Origin: Medicago truncatula
Lineage: Eukaryota > Streptophyta > Magnoliopsida > Fabales > Fabaceae
DNA: 64,000 nucleotides
Direction: 5' to 3'
Assembly: GCF_003473485.1 (NCBI RefSeq)
Contig: NC_053042.1
Coordinates: 18,620,501 to 18,684,500, forward strand
The notes below the pieces were generated by a model that saw nothing but the letters and a program-made list of their open reading frames with translations, did not search any database and was not told the DNA's origin. Positions 1 through 11,295 of this stretch are shown here, piece by piece (the first letter of the stretch is position 1; each line of letters begins with the position of its first letter). A program made the translations under genes and the position numbers.

Positions 1-221
1 ATTATTTTTTTTTATGAGATTTGAACCACTGATTCATAAACCATGTACCTCATGAATAGAATGCAGTTCAATAAAAAAATTGACAATAAAAACCATGATA
101 CAATACTAACAAATATCATATACAAGGACCTATAAGCTCACTTGTTTTGATTACTGTTATAGCATGACACAACTTGCATCTATGCCATATCTTCTCACGT
201 TATGTGTTGAATCCAAGCTAT

Positions 222-229
222 TATAAAAT
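222..229 (+). promoter_or_regulatory. TATA box of first PGIP gene
   Basis: TATAAAAT lies 58 bp upstream of the PGIP start codon at 287, a normal plant spacing. The segment just upstream (about 136-165) closely matches the one upstream of the second PGIP TATA box, so the promoter was copied along with the gene. Confidence 0.6.
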
Positions 230-286
230 CCAACACACTTCTCATCAATTTTCTCATCAAAAACTCAAAATACACCAAAAAGAACA

Positions 287-1195
287 ATGGCAACTAAGTT
301 GTTTCTCCTGTTGATATTACTCTCTCATGTAGCATCTTCTCTCTCAGAAGAATGCCACCCACAAGACAAAAGAACCCTACTCCAAATCAAGAAAGAACTC
401 AACAACCCAACTCTTCTCTCTTCATGGAAACCACACACTAACTGTTGTGACTCAAGTTGGTACGGTGTTATTTGCGCGCCATCTAATAACCGTGTTTACT
501 CTTTACTTATCGAAATGAACGAAGATCTTGCTTCTCCATTTCCACCATCTATTGGTAACCTACCTTACTTGGAGAGCCTACTTCTATACCAGTTACCAAA
601 CCTCACTGGCTCAATCCCTCGGTCCATTACCAAACTCACCGATCTCAAATCCCTCACGATCAAGAAAACCGGTATATCAGGTCCAATACCTAACTTCATG
701 GCCAAATTAAAAAGTCTCACTTTCTTGGATCTCTCAGAGAATCACCTCTCCGGGACACTCCCTTTTAACCTATTCCACTTGCCTAATATTGAAGCGGTAC
801 TCCTTCAAAACAACAAGTTAACAGGTTCAATCCCTCCTTCCATGGCAAGGTTGAACTCCTTGGTTGTCGACTTGTCTCATAACAGATTTGAAGGTGATGC
901 CTCCGTGTTTTTTGGTTTTGCGAAAAAGACAGAGACAATAGACCTTTCTTGGAACATGTTGGCGTTTGATATGGGAAAACTAGAGTTTCCCGAGTCCTTG
1001 AAACATTTGGATGTGAGTCAAAATCGGATTTATGGGAAACTTCCTGATGGTGTGAAGAATTTGGAGTGGTTGAATGTGAGTTACAATAGACTCTGTGGTG
1101 AGATTCCAACGGGCGGTATTATGCAGGCCTTGGATAGGAATTCGTTCTCTCATAACAAGTGCTTGTGTGGATCTCCTCTTCCAAGCTGCAAGTAA
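287..1195 (+). CDS. PGIP: Polygalacturonase-inhibiting protein, one LRR short
   Basis: Single-exon gene for a 302-residue secreted leucine-rich-repeat protein of the PGIP family. Such proteins sit in the cell wall and inhibit fungal or insect polygalacturonases. Visible are a hydrophobic signal peptide (residues 1 to about 21), a cysteine-bearing N-cap (ECHPQDK, then CC and C), extracytoplasmic LRRs of about 24 residues with LxxLxLxxNxLxGxIP patterns, and a C-terminal cysteine cap (CLCGSPLPSC). The start is the first ATG after a TATA box and is followed by the signal peptide. Compared with the tandem copy at 3154, it lacks exactly 24 residues, equal to one LRR, at about residue 185 (near base 841). 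Other indels are one residue in the N-cap region and one extra C-terminal Lys. It could be a functional variant or a decaying copy; the frame is intact. Confidence 0.9.
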   Translation: MATKLFLLLILLSHVASSLSEECHPQDKRTLLQIKKELNNPTLLSSWKPHTNCCDSSWYGVICAPSNNRVYSLLIEMNEDLASPFPPSIGNLPYLESLLLYQLPNLTGSIPRSITKLTDLKSLTIKKTGISGPIPNFMAKLKSLTFLDLSENHLSGTLPFNLFHLPNIEAVLLQNNKLTGSIPPSMARLNSLVVDLSHNRFEGDASVFFGFAKKTETIDLSWNMLAFDMGKLEFPESLKHLDVSQNRIYGKLPDGVKNLEWLNVSYNRLCGEIPTGGIMQALDRNSFSHNKCLCGSPLPSCK

Positions 1196-2985
1196 CACAT
1201 GTAAAATGGAGTAATCTCTGATGCATCTTTCTAGGGAAATAAACTTATATTGCATTTCATTAATAATCAACAGAATAAGGAAAGAATGATATGGATGACT
1301 TAGCTAAGTTGCAGGCAACCAAATCAACAATTTCCTTTTTCGACATACTGTGTTGAAACTGTATTTCAAATATATTTTATATAGTTAATGGTAATTAAAT
1401 TTGTGAGTCAGTTAACAATCATCACCTAACAATCTTCTGCAACCATTTAGGCACACAACCAACTATGCAGTCATTAACATAACAATCAAGCTATAATTCA
1501 TTAATAGCAAGTTCACAATCACAATGTAATGCATCAATGGCACAACACAATCACATATACCATATCCAATAACAATTTATTTGCACATTCATGGTTGATA
1601 CTCAATACAGTCCATTATAAATATCATAGGCAAAAAAAGAAAATCATGTTATAGCATGTAATTCATAATCATCAATTAAACCACTATCTTACTTGTGCTG
1701 AAAGACATCAAACATAAGCAAGCAAGACTTATCCATCTCTCTTACAATGGCCAATAATAATTTAAATTGGTGTGCGCGAGATATAGGGGTCTTGGGAGTT
1801 GGGACACCCCAACTGGGTCAAAGAAAAATAACGGCAAAAATATTAGCGGGTTGCTATAAATGAGTATTTCGGCTTGGTTTAAGTACATTGTTCATCCCCA
1901 TAGAGATAAGTTGGATTGGGTCAGAACGCGAAGTCCAACAGGTCAAAAGTCAACCTGACTAAAATTCATTGTTTTAAACTGACACGGGGCACTCTGCGCA
2001 CACAAGCAAGCACCTTGCCCTAGGCGCCTAGGCCCCTGTTCCAATCTTGGTGCTCAGCTCCCATTGAAAAAGTGGTCCCGATCTGTTTCAAGTTCTGGTT
2101 TGCCTATTTGATTGATGTACTACCTTAAGTTGATTCCTAAGCATCCGAAATCAATCTCACACATCAAAACATAAATGGCAAACATATGATCACATAAAAC
2201 GACACCATATAAGTACACAAATCCTAAGTCCTACGAAACGAAACAATGGTGTTACATGAAAAAAACAATGAAACAGCAAGATAACAACACTTGAAAAGTT
2301 GTATCCGGGCTTAGAAGTTGCGGTGCAAGCATAGATGTAGAGTTTGCAATGGTCTATGCCGCAATAGAGCAGTCATGACACAGTTAATGAGATCATATGA
2401 AAAGAAATTCAATTTAAATGATAATAATTAATATGTCGTATTTATCTATGTATTTTTTTTATTAAGTAGTCTAGTGCCGAGAATCGCACATGTTACGTGT
2501 GGAGAAATGAGAATTGCAAGTTCAAACTCACGCCCCAACACAACAAATATTCAGGCTATCAATTGAGTAGTACTTACAAGACTATTTATGTATGTCTTTA
2601 CTTCTCATAATTTGGTTACTTTGTATAGCGCACAACAATTAACTTATACGTATTCAATTTAATTTATCAGTTACAAAATTGTGGTTTTTTTTTTAAATAG
2701 AGCAAATAAGTAACATCCACGTCATATCCAGACAACACGAATACCAGTATATCACGCCTTTACAAAGTCTAAAAGTAACATACAGACAAAGATACTTTTG
2801 AGAAAACACAATAAAAGAGGATCTAATATCAATTAGGGGCATATCAGGGACCTAATGGTTAATACAAGAATTGTTGTTTGAATTTGATCTATGGAATAGA
2901 ATATTTTTCTTGCCCACTAAAACTGTGTATGTAGCTAGCTGATTTCTCATCATTATTTTGACTTTTATTTCATTCTACCTTTATT
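1196..2985. other. Intergenic stretch between the two PGIP genes
   Basis: AT-rich, with no convincing coding or RNA gene. Around 1980-2100 there is a GC-richer patch (GCCCTAGGCGCCTAGGC near 2016) that looks like a decayed repeat. I cannot assign it to a family. Confidence 0.5.
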
Positions 2986-3094
2986 TTGCTTTTGACTCTA
3001 CCAAAATCTAAAACCATGGTACTATACCAACAAATATCTTCATATACAAGAATCAATAACCTCACCTGTTTTGATTACTATTGTAGTATAGTAT

Positions 3095-3102
3095 TATATA
3101 AA
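3095..3102 (+). promoter_or_regulatory. TATA box of second PGIP gene
   Basis: TATATAAA lies 52 bp upstream of the ATG at 3154. It is preceded by a 'tcacctgttttgattact' block shared with the first copy (near 138). Confidence 0.6.
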
Positions 3103-3153
3103 CCTACACACTTGTCAACCAATTTTCTCATCCAAAACTCAAACACACCAAAA

Positions 3154-4128
3154 ATGGCAATTAAGTTGTTTCTTCTGTTGATATTACTCTCTCATGTAGC
3201 ATCTTCTCTCGCAGAAGGGTGCCACCCACAAGACAAAAAAGCCCTACTCCAAATCAAGAAAGAACTCAACAACCCAACTCTTCTCTCTTCATGGAAGCCA
3301 CACACAGATTGCTGCAACTCGAGTTGGTACGGTGTTAATTGTTTACCCTCTAAACGTGTTTACTTTCTAGTTATCGAAATCGATAATGACCTTAGGTCTT
3401 CATTTCCACCCTCTATCGGTAACTTACCTTACTTGGACAGCCTGCTTCTATATCAGTTACCGAACCTGACTGGCGCAATCCCTCAATCCATAACCAAACT
3501 CACCAAACTCAGATCCCTCACAATCAGGGCAACTGGCATATCAGGTCCAATACCAAACTTCATTGCCAAATTGAAAAGCCTAACTTACTTGGATCTCTCG
3601 GAGAATCACCTCTCCGGGACGCTCCCTCATAACCTCTACAAGTTGCCTAATCTTGAAGCAATCATTCTTCAAAACAATATATTAACAGGTCCAATTCCTC
3701 CTTCATACGGTTACATTAAAAACATATCAAGTTTATTTCTCTCGCATAACAAACTTTCTGGTAAACTCCCAATGTCATTGGCAAGGTTGAACTCGTTAGT
3801 TGTCGACTTGTCTTATAACAGGTTTGAAGGTGATGCCTCGATGTTTTTTGGTTTCGCTAAACAGACCGAAACAATAGACCTTTCATGGAACATGTTATTG
3901 TTTGATATGGGAAGAGTAGAGTTGCCTAAGACCTTAAAACTTTTGGATGTGAGTCACAATCGGGTATATGGAAAACTTCCCGATGGTGCGAAGAATTTGC
4001 AGTGGTTGAATGTGAGTTACAATCGACTCTGCGGTGAAATTCCAAAGGGCGGCAATATACAGACCTTTAGTACGAATTTGTTCTCTCATAACAAATGTTT
4101 GTGTGGCTCTCCTCTTCCAAGCTGCTAG
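3154..4128 (+). CDS. PGIP: Polygalacturonase-inhibiting protein, full length
   Basis: A 324-residue PGIP, the usual size for the family. The reading frame is open from 2986, but the true start is taken as the ATG at 3154: it follows the TATA box and begins the signal peptide MAIKLFLLLILLSHVASS, which matches the first copy. Features in order are the signal peptide, the N-cap with paired cysteines (DCCNSSWYGVNC), about ten 24-residue LRRs, and the C-cap CLCGSPLPSC. Several N-x-S/T sites are present (NLT, NIS, NVS), as expected of a glycosylated wall protein. It is a tandem, same-orientation duplicate of the gene at 287. The LRR missing from that copy is present here at about 3706-3777. Confidence 0.93.
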   Translation: MAIKLFLLLILLSHVASSLAEGCHPQDKKALLQIKKELNNPTLLSSWKPHTDCCNSSWYGVNCLPSKRVYFLVIEIDNDLRSSFPPSIGNLPYLDSLLLYQLPNLTGAIPQSITKLTKLRSLTIRATGISGPIPNFIAKLKSLTYLDLSENHLSGTLPHNLYKLPNLEAIILQNNILTGPIPPSYGYIKNISSLFLSHNKLSGKLPMSLARLNSLVVDLSYNRFEGDASMFFGFAKQTETIDLSWNMLLFDMGRVELPKTLKLLDVSHNRVYGKLPDGAKNLQWLNVSYNRLCGEIPKGGNIQTFSTNLFSHNKCLCGSPLPSC

Positions 4129-4928
4129 GGAAAATAGTTTATACAAAATTGAGTAATTGCTTATGTTTATATATGAAAATAAACTCGTTGCATTTCATTA
4201 ATAATAAACAAAACAGATAAAGAAGGATACGGATGCCTTGGCAAATAAACTTGCATTCAGGCATCAGAAAGTGTAATTCAATTCTGTTATTTTAGTTATT
4301 GATAGTTAAATAAGTGAGTTGGTTTGTTAAAGCAGAAAGATGGAAATTTACCAATGACAATAAGCTAAATTTGGCCTAACAACTATTTTGCTGAAAAACA
4401 AATAAAAATTATTGCAATTTGAATTTGATCAAAGTTTCTCTCAAACATTAAATTCAACAAGAAACAAGAAATGAATTTCACTTACATGATCTGATCTGAT
4501 ATGAGCATAGATTTGCAATAGGGACTACAAATACGTTAAGAGATATAGTACACAGACCAAAAAGAATATTGTTGCATAGAATAAATTAAATACAGGTATA
4601 AATACAACACATAGCTGCGCGCTTGCGTTAAGATTGCAACACTGGTCTTTAAAGTTGATTGAGAAATCCAAAATGAAAATAGTTTTTAGTAATTTTAATG
4701 ACAACATCATTGACAATTAAATCAAACAACATCAAAGCAATGCAACGAGATGTATACTATTATCATCAAAGCCCGTCATCTTTCCACTAGTTATATATAA
4801 GTATAGATGATTAACCATACCAAGTAACTAGAAAGGATAGTACCACGTTAAAGTAGGAATTACAACAAAAAAAAAACTGCATGAGACAAAGTAAATTGCA
4901 GCCTGCATGTCTGACCCTGCAAGTTGAA
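4129..4928. other. Intergenic, nothing recognised
   Basis: AT-rich spacer between the PGIP 3' end and the 3' end of the SCC3 copy on the other strand. No open frame resembles a known protein. Confidence 0.5.
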
Positions 4929-7900
4929 TTAGAAACTACCAGTATGCCTAATTTTAATCCTTTTTCCTCCCAGCGGCCTTAACTTTGATGAACGCCTGAT
5001 TGAATGTGTCAAAGGAACGTCTTCATCATCTTCCTCTTGTTCGGATGTACTAATGGAATCCTCATCTTCACTTGAGCTATGGTCATAAGAAAGCTTCTTT
5101 CCCTGTGGACGACCCTGACGCTTAACAGAAACCCCTTCTTTTTTAACTTGAAAGACTTCATTCTTCGCGCCTTTTTCCTGCAAGACCTCAACAAATGTGT
5201 AATAGGGACGCCAGCCACTTGGATTTTCATCTTTATTTACATTTTCTGTTCGCTTTTCAACATCCTTCTTAATTTCCAACACATCTGATGCAGGGAGTTT
5301 TGACACAAAATGGATCACTGCCGCTTCTAGAAAAGACAAATGTTTTGGAGCATCTTCAAAAGCATATTCAATACCACCGTTGACAAGTTTTAAAATGTCT
5401 GACTTGTACTTGTTCCGGGCAGCACCGATATAGGTTCTAGAAATCTGGACAGCCAAATTTTTACATTCTGAGAAAGAGTTTTCTGATGACATATCGTCAT
5501 TTCCAGAGTTATCGACAGTATGCCGGTGGTATGCCTTTTTAAGTGCTTCAAGAAAAATGGCAGCCAAATCATTCTTCCTTTTCTTCAAAAATGTGATCAG
5601 GTTTTTTACAATTGCAGCCACACCAGTTCCATGCATTACAAAATGAGAAATAATCTCCGGAGCAAGATAATCCTTTGGGACAACATCAGTATAAATCAGC
5701 TTGCAAGCACCAACTAAAACAGCACATCTGTTTGTCTCCTCTTTGTTTACATCGTCATCTTCTACCTCGTCTGAAACATTTAGCTGTTGTTGACAAAGTT
5801 TCGAGAACTTCTGAAGCACATCTGCGTTAGGCTGATATCCCTATCTTTCCAGACCTGTCTTACTAAAATTTGTCATCCGAAATAAGCACCATGTTTCCGC
5901 AAGCATTGTACATACTCGGCCATCAAGTTCGCTTCCACTTTTATCTCCTTCGTTGCTGTCAGTTACCAAATTTACGAAGTAATCAAGTTCTTGTAAGAAA
6001 GTATCACGCTTAGATAGGAGAGTCTTTACTGATGCATCAGAAACACTTTCTCCGTCTATTACAAACTTCAAACTCCAAGCCAGATCAAAATACAAGTTCT
6101 GAAGAAGCAAACCAACAACCTCATCCTTCATATTCCTAACATCGCGTAGCACCATTACAATGTCTTCATATAGCTTATCAATAGGCACATATTTAGACAA
6201 TTGAAGTTCATACAACCTTCTCAAATTTACAAGAAGAGAATATTCATCACCCCCAGCCTTTACTTCTCTAATTGCAGATTCCAATTTGTCAATAACTAAA
6301 TCCTCGACTTCCTTTAAATTGTTTCGAGCAACATCTTGCAATTCCCCTCGACTTTCTACACAACAGAAATTAATTGCCTTCACACAACCTCTCAGAGGGT
6401 CCTTGTCACCATGCTTAAAAAATGCATTTTTCATAAGCTGGAGGAGATTTTTGAAATTCTGCTCCTGCCTCTTCAAAGAATAAAATTCAAGATTCATATA
6501 CAAAACAATCTCGACCAGCAATGACACTTTAGCTTCATCCGAAATAAACTTCTGCAAGAGTAATGGGAAACTCTCCATCATGGCAATAGTAATATCGTGT
6601 TTATTATTTTCAAATACTTCTTTTTGGGTTTTGTTGTAGTACTGCTTTCTGTTATCAATAGCAGGAACAATCTTCTCTCCAACAGCCTTTTTCACCGATG
6701 CACACAGGAGACGAACCAAGTTTGTTTTACTTTCGTTGGTGATTAATGAATTTTCATCAAGGAGCATGGATATGATGCACTTCCAATCCTTCATAGCTTC
6801 CATGTAATCCCACACATCATCAATCATACAACTAGTCAAAATTGGATTAGGTGGGAACTCATCCAGAATCCGCAACATTCTTTCAAGATGGACCTTAGAA
6901 GAATTGTCATTTTCACCTCTTGATTCTGATTCGGAGCTATTAAATTTTTTAGCAATCAAGTAATCATATACTAATGCTCCAATGGCATGCCTGATTTCTG
7001 GAGGATCATCAGTCAGCAAATTATACAAATTACCTAATTCATCTCCGGTAATAAGTTGATGTCTAATCAGTTGTTTAACAAGGCCTATGGCCTGAACAGC
7101 CACAGCAACATCAATGTCATCAGCAAGATCAATCATCCGGCCAGAATATCTCTCAGTAAACAAACCAAGGGACGGTACGTTATCATCCATCTCATAGAGA
7201 TTTTGCAGTGCTCTTATTGAAGATTTTCTTACACCAGCATATTTGTCATTCAGTGTCCACCCAAGATATTTCAAGTATACATCCTTCAAAAAAATTGATG
7301 GGTATGACAGGATCCATACACCGAGCGATTCAATGCATGACATTCTAATATTTGGATCAAGGTTCCTGTAACGATGCACAAATAACCCGGTAAATATCTT
7401 GCCCATCATCTCCTCCAACGATGTTATTTTCTCGTGCATATCCGACAACTTTATATTTAGTGTCTCCATCCGAGGCCCCTCGGTTTTTTTCTTCTTTTGA
7501 CCATCCAATTGTCTACGAGTAATGTCTCGTTGTACGCCAAGCATATTAGCAATAGTTATATATGATGTGATCAATGAAAGACCCATCAATGAAGCAACTT
7601 GACGATAAACTCGTGGAGGGGTGCAAGAAAGTGCAATGATGTACTTCATGCACTTTTCAAATAAAACTTTGTCAAAAAATGGTCCATGCTGACATTCACG
7701 TACCAAATTATCCAAGAATGATTCTAGATTCTCTTTCAAGCTTTTAAACTCACTCTTTATGGAATTTTGATAACATTCAACTTCACCACTTTTTTTTGCA
7801 TAGTTGACAAGAGCAACAACAACATCATTAACGTTAATCTCATGCATGAGAACCCTTTTGTCGTGAAATTTGGCTCCACATACCTCAAACAGCATTGTCA

Positions 7901-8200
7901 AGAGTTCAACCATAGCAGATTTTGGATCTTTTTCATAGCTTTCAACCCAAAGTTTTACTACATGAGGAATAAGTTTGCCGTTACCTTTGATTGTTTCAAA
8001 CAAAGTCTGATCAGTAGGTTTAAGAGTAGCCCTAGCAGTTCCTTTGTTGGCACGATTTCGCTTTGATTTTGGAACCTGACGCGCTTCTTCAGATTCTTCA
8101 GCCGTATACCGGCTCCAATTTCCTTTGGTGGTTGCTTCAGAGGTCTTCCCCTCTTGGAACGACGAGTTGATGCTTTGGAAGGTAGAGGTTGATCTTCCAT
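4929..8200 (-). pseudogene. SCC3: Intron-free SCC3/STAG cohesin copy, broken
   Basis: Encodes a near full-length (about 1,090-codon) relative of plant SCC3, the STAG/SA subunit that binds the cohesin ring for sister-chromatid cohesion. Recognisable blocks include the STAG domain (CTPPRVYRQVASLMG), IFTGLFVHRYR, IRMSCIESLGVWILSYP, LKYLGWTLNDKYAGVRK, and a C-terminal acidic/basic tail. Two lesions are visible. (1) The natural N-terminus (MEDQPLPSKASTRRSKRG, ATG at 8198-8200) is in a different frame from the body; the switch is near 8100-8115. (2) An in-frame TAG at 5841-5843 falls between LER and GYQPNADVLQK, with homology continuing in the same frame on both sides. Known plant SCC3 genes are, from memory, split by many introns; this one has none, which suggests a retrocopy. 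No poly(A) relic or target duplication is obvious. The body is otherwise well preserved, so it is young, or one lesion may be a sequence error. Confidence 0.8.
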
Positions 8201-9257
8201 GACCTAAAGCTTCTGCATCGCAAACGCAGGTTTTGTTTTTTTTTAAGGGAACGCAAACGCAGGTTTTTATATATAGTTTACAATATCCTTTCAAAAAATA
8301 TATATATATATATATATAGTTTAGAATATGAAAATATTTCCATTCAAAAAAAATATATGAAAAATATTTATGTTTTTTCCATTTTAATTTTTTTTTACCA
8401 TTTTAAATGTTATAATCATTTTTAAAATATTATACAGCTAAGTCATTTAATTTATTTTGTCAAAAAAAAAAGTCATTAAATTTATAAATCAATCAATCAA
8501 TAGTATATATATAAAGTAAGGTTTTTTATGTCACATGTCGCTTCTACGTTTATTCTCAATATTTTTATTATTTTTCTATTTTTTAAAATGAATATTTTAT
8601 TTGACAGAAATATCTCAACAAACTTTTATCCTATCCACTCAAAAATTTTGTATTTTCACTTTTTTTTTTTAGGAAGAAAAGCTTCAATTAGGTAATGTAT
8701 AATCTTTTAGCATCATATTACTCAATTAGTTTTTTCATTTAGGAAAAAAATACTTCGGTTAATTTTTTTATATTATCTTTTAGCAACATATTATAATGCA
8801 AAAGTTTACTATAAATAAAGGAGATTTTGTTAATCACATAATCATATATTTGGAGCACAAACCGAAACTCAAACCTTCTTTTGATCTAAACTTTTTCTTT
8901 GTTCAGGTTTAACAAACACCTATTCTATTATTTCTTTTACTTATACTTTGATTTTTATATAGCCAGATTTACCAAAAACTAACACCTACACGTAGCTGCG
9001 ACAACGAATGTTTGCATAGGTGTTGCGGATTGTTTTTCTCTACTCCGCGGAAAACAATACCGCTCTTCTCTCTATTTTTATTTATAATTGAGTTTGTGAA
9101 ATCCATTCTTATTTTGTTTTATATTTATTATTGTTATTATTATTGATTTCATTCAAATTTGATTCCTAACTAACAAATAACTTTCATCATTTCGGTTTTT
9201 CGATTTTCTTTTTTAGAAATTTTGACTATAAAATTTGACCTCATTGATAGCATAATC
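8201..9257. other. AT-rich intergenic stretch with (AT)n run
   Basis: Very AT-rich, with an (AT)10 run at about 8299-8318. No gene or recognisable element seen. Confidence 0.5.
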
Positions 9258-9471
9258 ATCAACAATAAATATAGAGTATGGAGGTTCAAGATTAGGATCA
9301 TTAGAACGTAGAGAATGCCAAACTTTAAAGATAGAGATCACGTTGATTTAATCGATATGATTTTCATGAATGAAAAAGTATGCATCAATTTAATGAATTA
9401 CAAAATGAATGAATATCCTTTGTCAAAAAAAACCTCTTTCAGCTTTTGGACTGGCTGTTTCTTTTCAAAAA
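9258..9471. repeat. 214-bp direct repeat, copy 1
   Basis: Appears identical, by eye, to 11082-11295. It abuts the CTAG 3' terminus of the Helitron at 9472. An ATG-started frame inside (MPNFKDRDHVDLIDM...) is the same in both copies but resembles nothing known. Confidence 0.85.
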
Positions 9472-11081
9472 CTAGTATAGTGACCCGTGCCAGCACGGGG
9501 AAATAAAAAACTTTTTTGATTAAATATATAGATTTTAAATTCGATATGAAAAAAATATCATCTTAATTTTGTATATATTTTGAAATATCTAAGCATTGCA
9601 CATAGCGATAAAAATATTTGGATTATTATACTTGTACTAATTATTTGTAGTATAAGATGCACTCATTGTTAAACTTAGCATATGTAATTTTCTTGCAAAA
9701 ATATGCCGACGTACTGTGTAATAATATTTGTTGACAAAATGCATTTTATTAACCATAAAAACTAAAAAAATTGTATTTTTTTTATATAGTGAGTGTCAGA
9801 TGTATACATCTAGTCTCTGAATGCAAACGTTTAATTTTTTACGGGTGTGTATAAATATAGTTTGGGCTACAGAAATGCCGATTGTTATTTATTTTATTTT
9901 TTACAAAACCAATGGTCTAAGTTAAATATTGTATTTTAGGGTAACAATGATGTAAAAAAAAAAGTTCCGCGTATTGTTATACCTGAAAAGTGCATCAATT
10001 AAAAGTCAAAAGCAAGAAGATCTGCTTATACAGAAATTGCATGTCATGTAATGACCAGTACGCCTTACAAAGAAATTAAAAAAAAAAAAAAAAACTGTCA
10101 ATCAATACGCAACTTTAGTTTTCTAAATTATAGCGACAATAATACTAAAACATAACCAATGATCATACTTTTTAAAAAACTTGACGATACACAACATTTG
10201 TGGTCTCCTTGCAAACATTATTATCTTCATCCAAGATGAGCAGCTTCAAACCTTTTATAGAAGTAACTCGAGAGACAACGACATAGAGTTGCTCGTGCGT
10301 GAACACGGGCTTAGGAAGATAAACTCCCACTCGAGATAAAGATTGACACTGACTTTTATTTATTGTCATTGCAAAACAAAGCGTCAATGGAAATTGTCTG
10401 CGCATGAATTTGAAGGGTAGTCCTGGATCATTCGGAATAAGATTCATCTTGGGAATGAATACCTTGGTACCTGCCCTTTTTCCTGTAATTACGGTAGCAG
10501 CTATCATGCTCTTCCCTAGATGTGTAACTGTCAGCCTCGTACCATTACACACTCCATTGGCCTTATCGATGTTTCTAATCAGCATAACTGGACATCTCAT
10601 CTTTAGTTTCAACCGGTGATTTAGAATTCCAGAGCTCTTAATACCATTAAGGAATTCCGTTGTGAACCACTTGCTTTGGACATAAGAATTTTCATCCGAT
10701 CGACAAACAGAATAAGAGCTTAAATACTCTTTCTCTTCACCTGGAATCAGTGACATCATATATTCGTTAACATGCTCAATTGAATCAAGCGTTGGTGCGA
10801 GTATTCCCCTTTCTTGGAAAAATAGCGGGTCACCAAGGTTATCATTCAAATTGAGATACACAAAGTCGATAAGTGACATCAACAGATTTGTTGTGTCCGA
10901 TATGAGAAAATCTTCATAAATTTCTACCTTCATTTCACCATTCTCCTTCGAAGCGTTATTGCCGTCTCCAATTCAGAGTATCCACTTGCCAAAATTAGCA
11001 ATTTCTTTCTGCTCTACAGGTACCAAAGATGCACCCAATCTCATATTAACAGTAAGCCTTAACACATTAAAATAAGTCCAT
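9472..11081 (-). mobile_element. 5'-truncated Helitron
   Basis: Read on the minus strand, the element ends with a GC-rich hairpin (stem CCCGTGC/GCACGGG at 9484-9499), a short spacer and CTAG (9472-9475), followed by T in the flank. That is the canonical Helitron 3' end inserted between A and T. It carries the C-terminal part of the Rep/helicase protein. The 5' end is missing: helicase coding runs straight into the second 214-bp repeat at 11081/11082, with no TC terminus. Confidence 0.85.
10172..11080 (-). pseudogene. Helitron PIF1-like helicase, C-terminal remnant
   Basis: C-terminal end of the PIF1-type helicase of a plant Helitron. Visible are VLRLTVNMRLG (cut at 11080), CPVMLIRNIDKANGVCNGTRL, and motif V/VI-like TINKSQCQSLSRVGVYLPKPVF...QLYVVVSRV. 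From memory the family normally has KSQGQ and VAVSRV here, so the Gly-to-Cys and Ala-to-Val changes look like decay. A TGA at 10973-10975 interrupts the frame between GKWIL and IGDGNN; downstream the frame is open from the ATG at 10933 to the stop at 10172. The Rep domain and helicase motifs I-III are absent. Not functional. Confidence 0.88.
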
Positions 11082-11295
11082 ATCAACAATAAATATAGAG
11101 TATGGAGGTTCAAGATTAGGATCATTAGAACGTAGAGAATGCCAAACTTTAAAGATAGAGATCACGTTGATTTAATCGATATGATTTTCATGAATGAAAA
11201 AGTATGCATCAATTTAATGAATTACAAAATGAATGAATATCCTTTGTCAAAAAAAACCTCTTTCAGCTTTTGGACTGGCTGTTTCTTTTCAAAAA
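11082..11295. repeat. 214-bp direct repeat, copy 2
   Basis: Same sequence as 9258-9471. It follows the truncated Helitron end, then continues into unique flank (tgccc). Confidence 0.85.

Noticed and set aside
2986-3153. N-terminal extension of the second PGIP
   Set aside because: It includes the promoter and TATA box; the signal peptide starts at 3154.
5820-5843. Intron between the two SCC3 open frames
   Set aside because: Only 21 bases separate them, the frame is the same and homology is continuous through the TAG, so it is a nonsense codon, not an intron.
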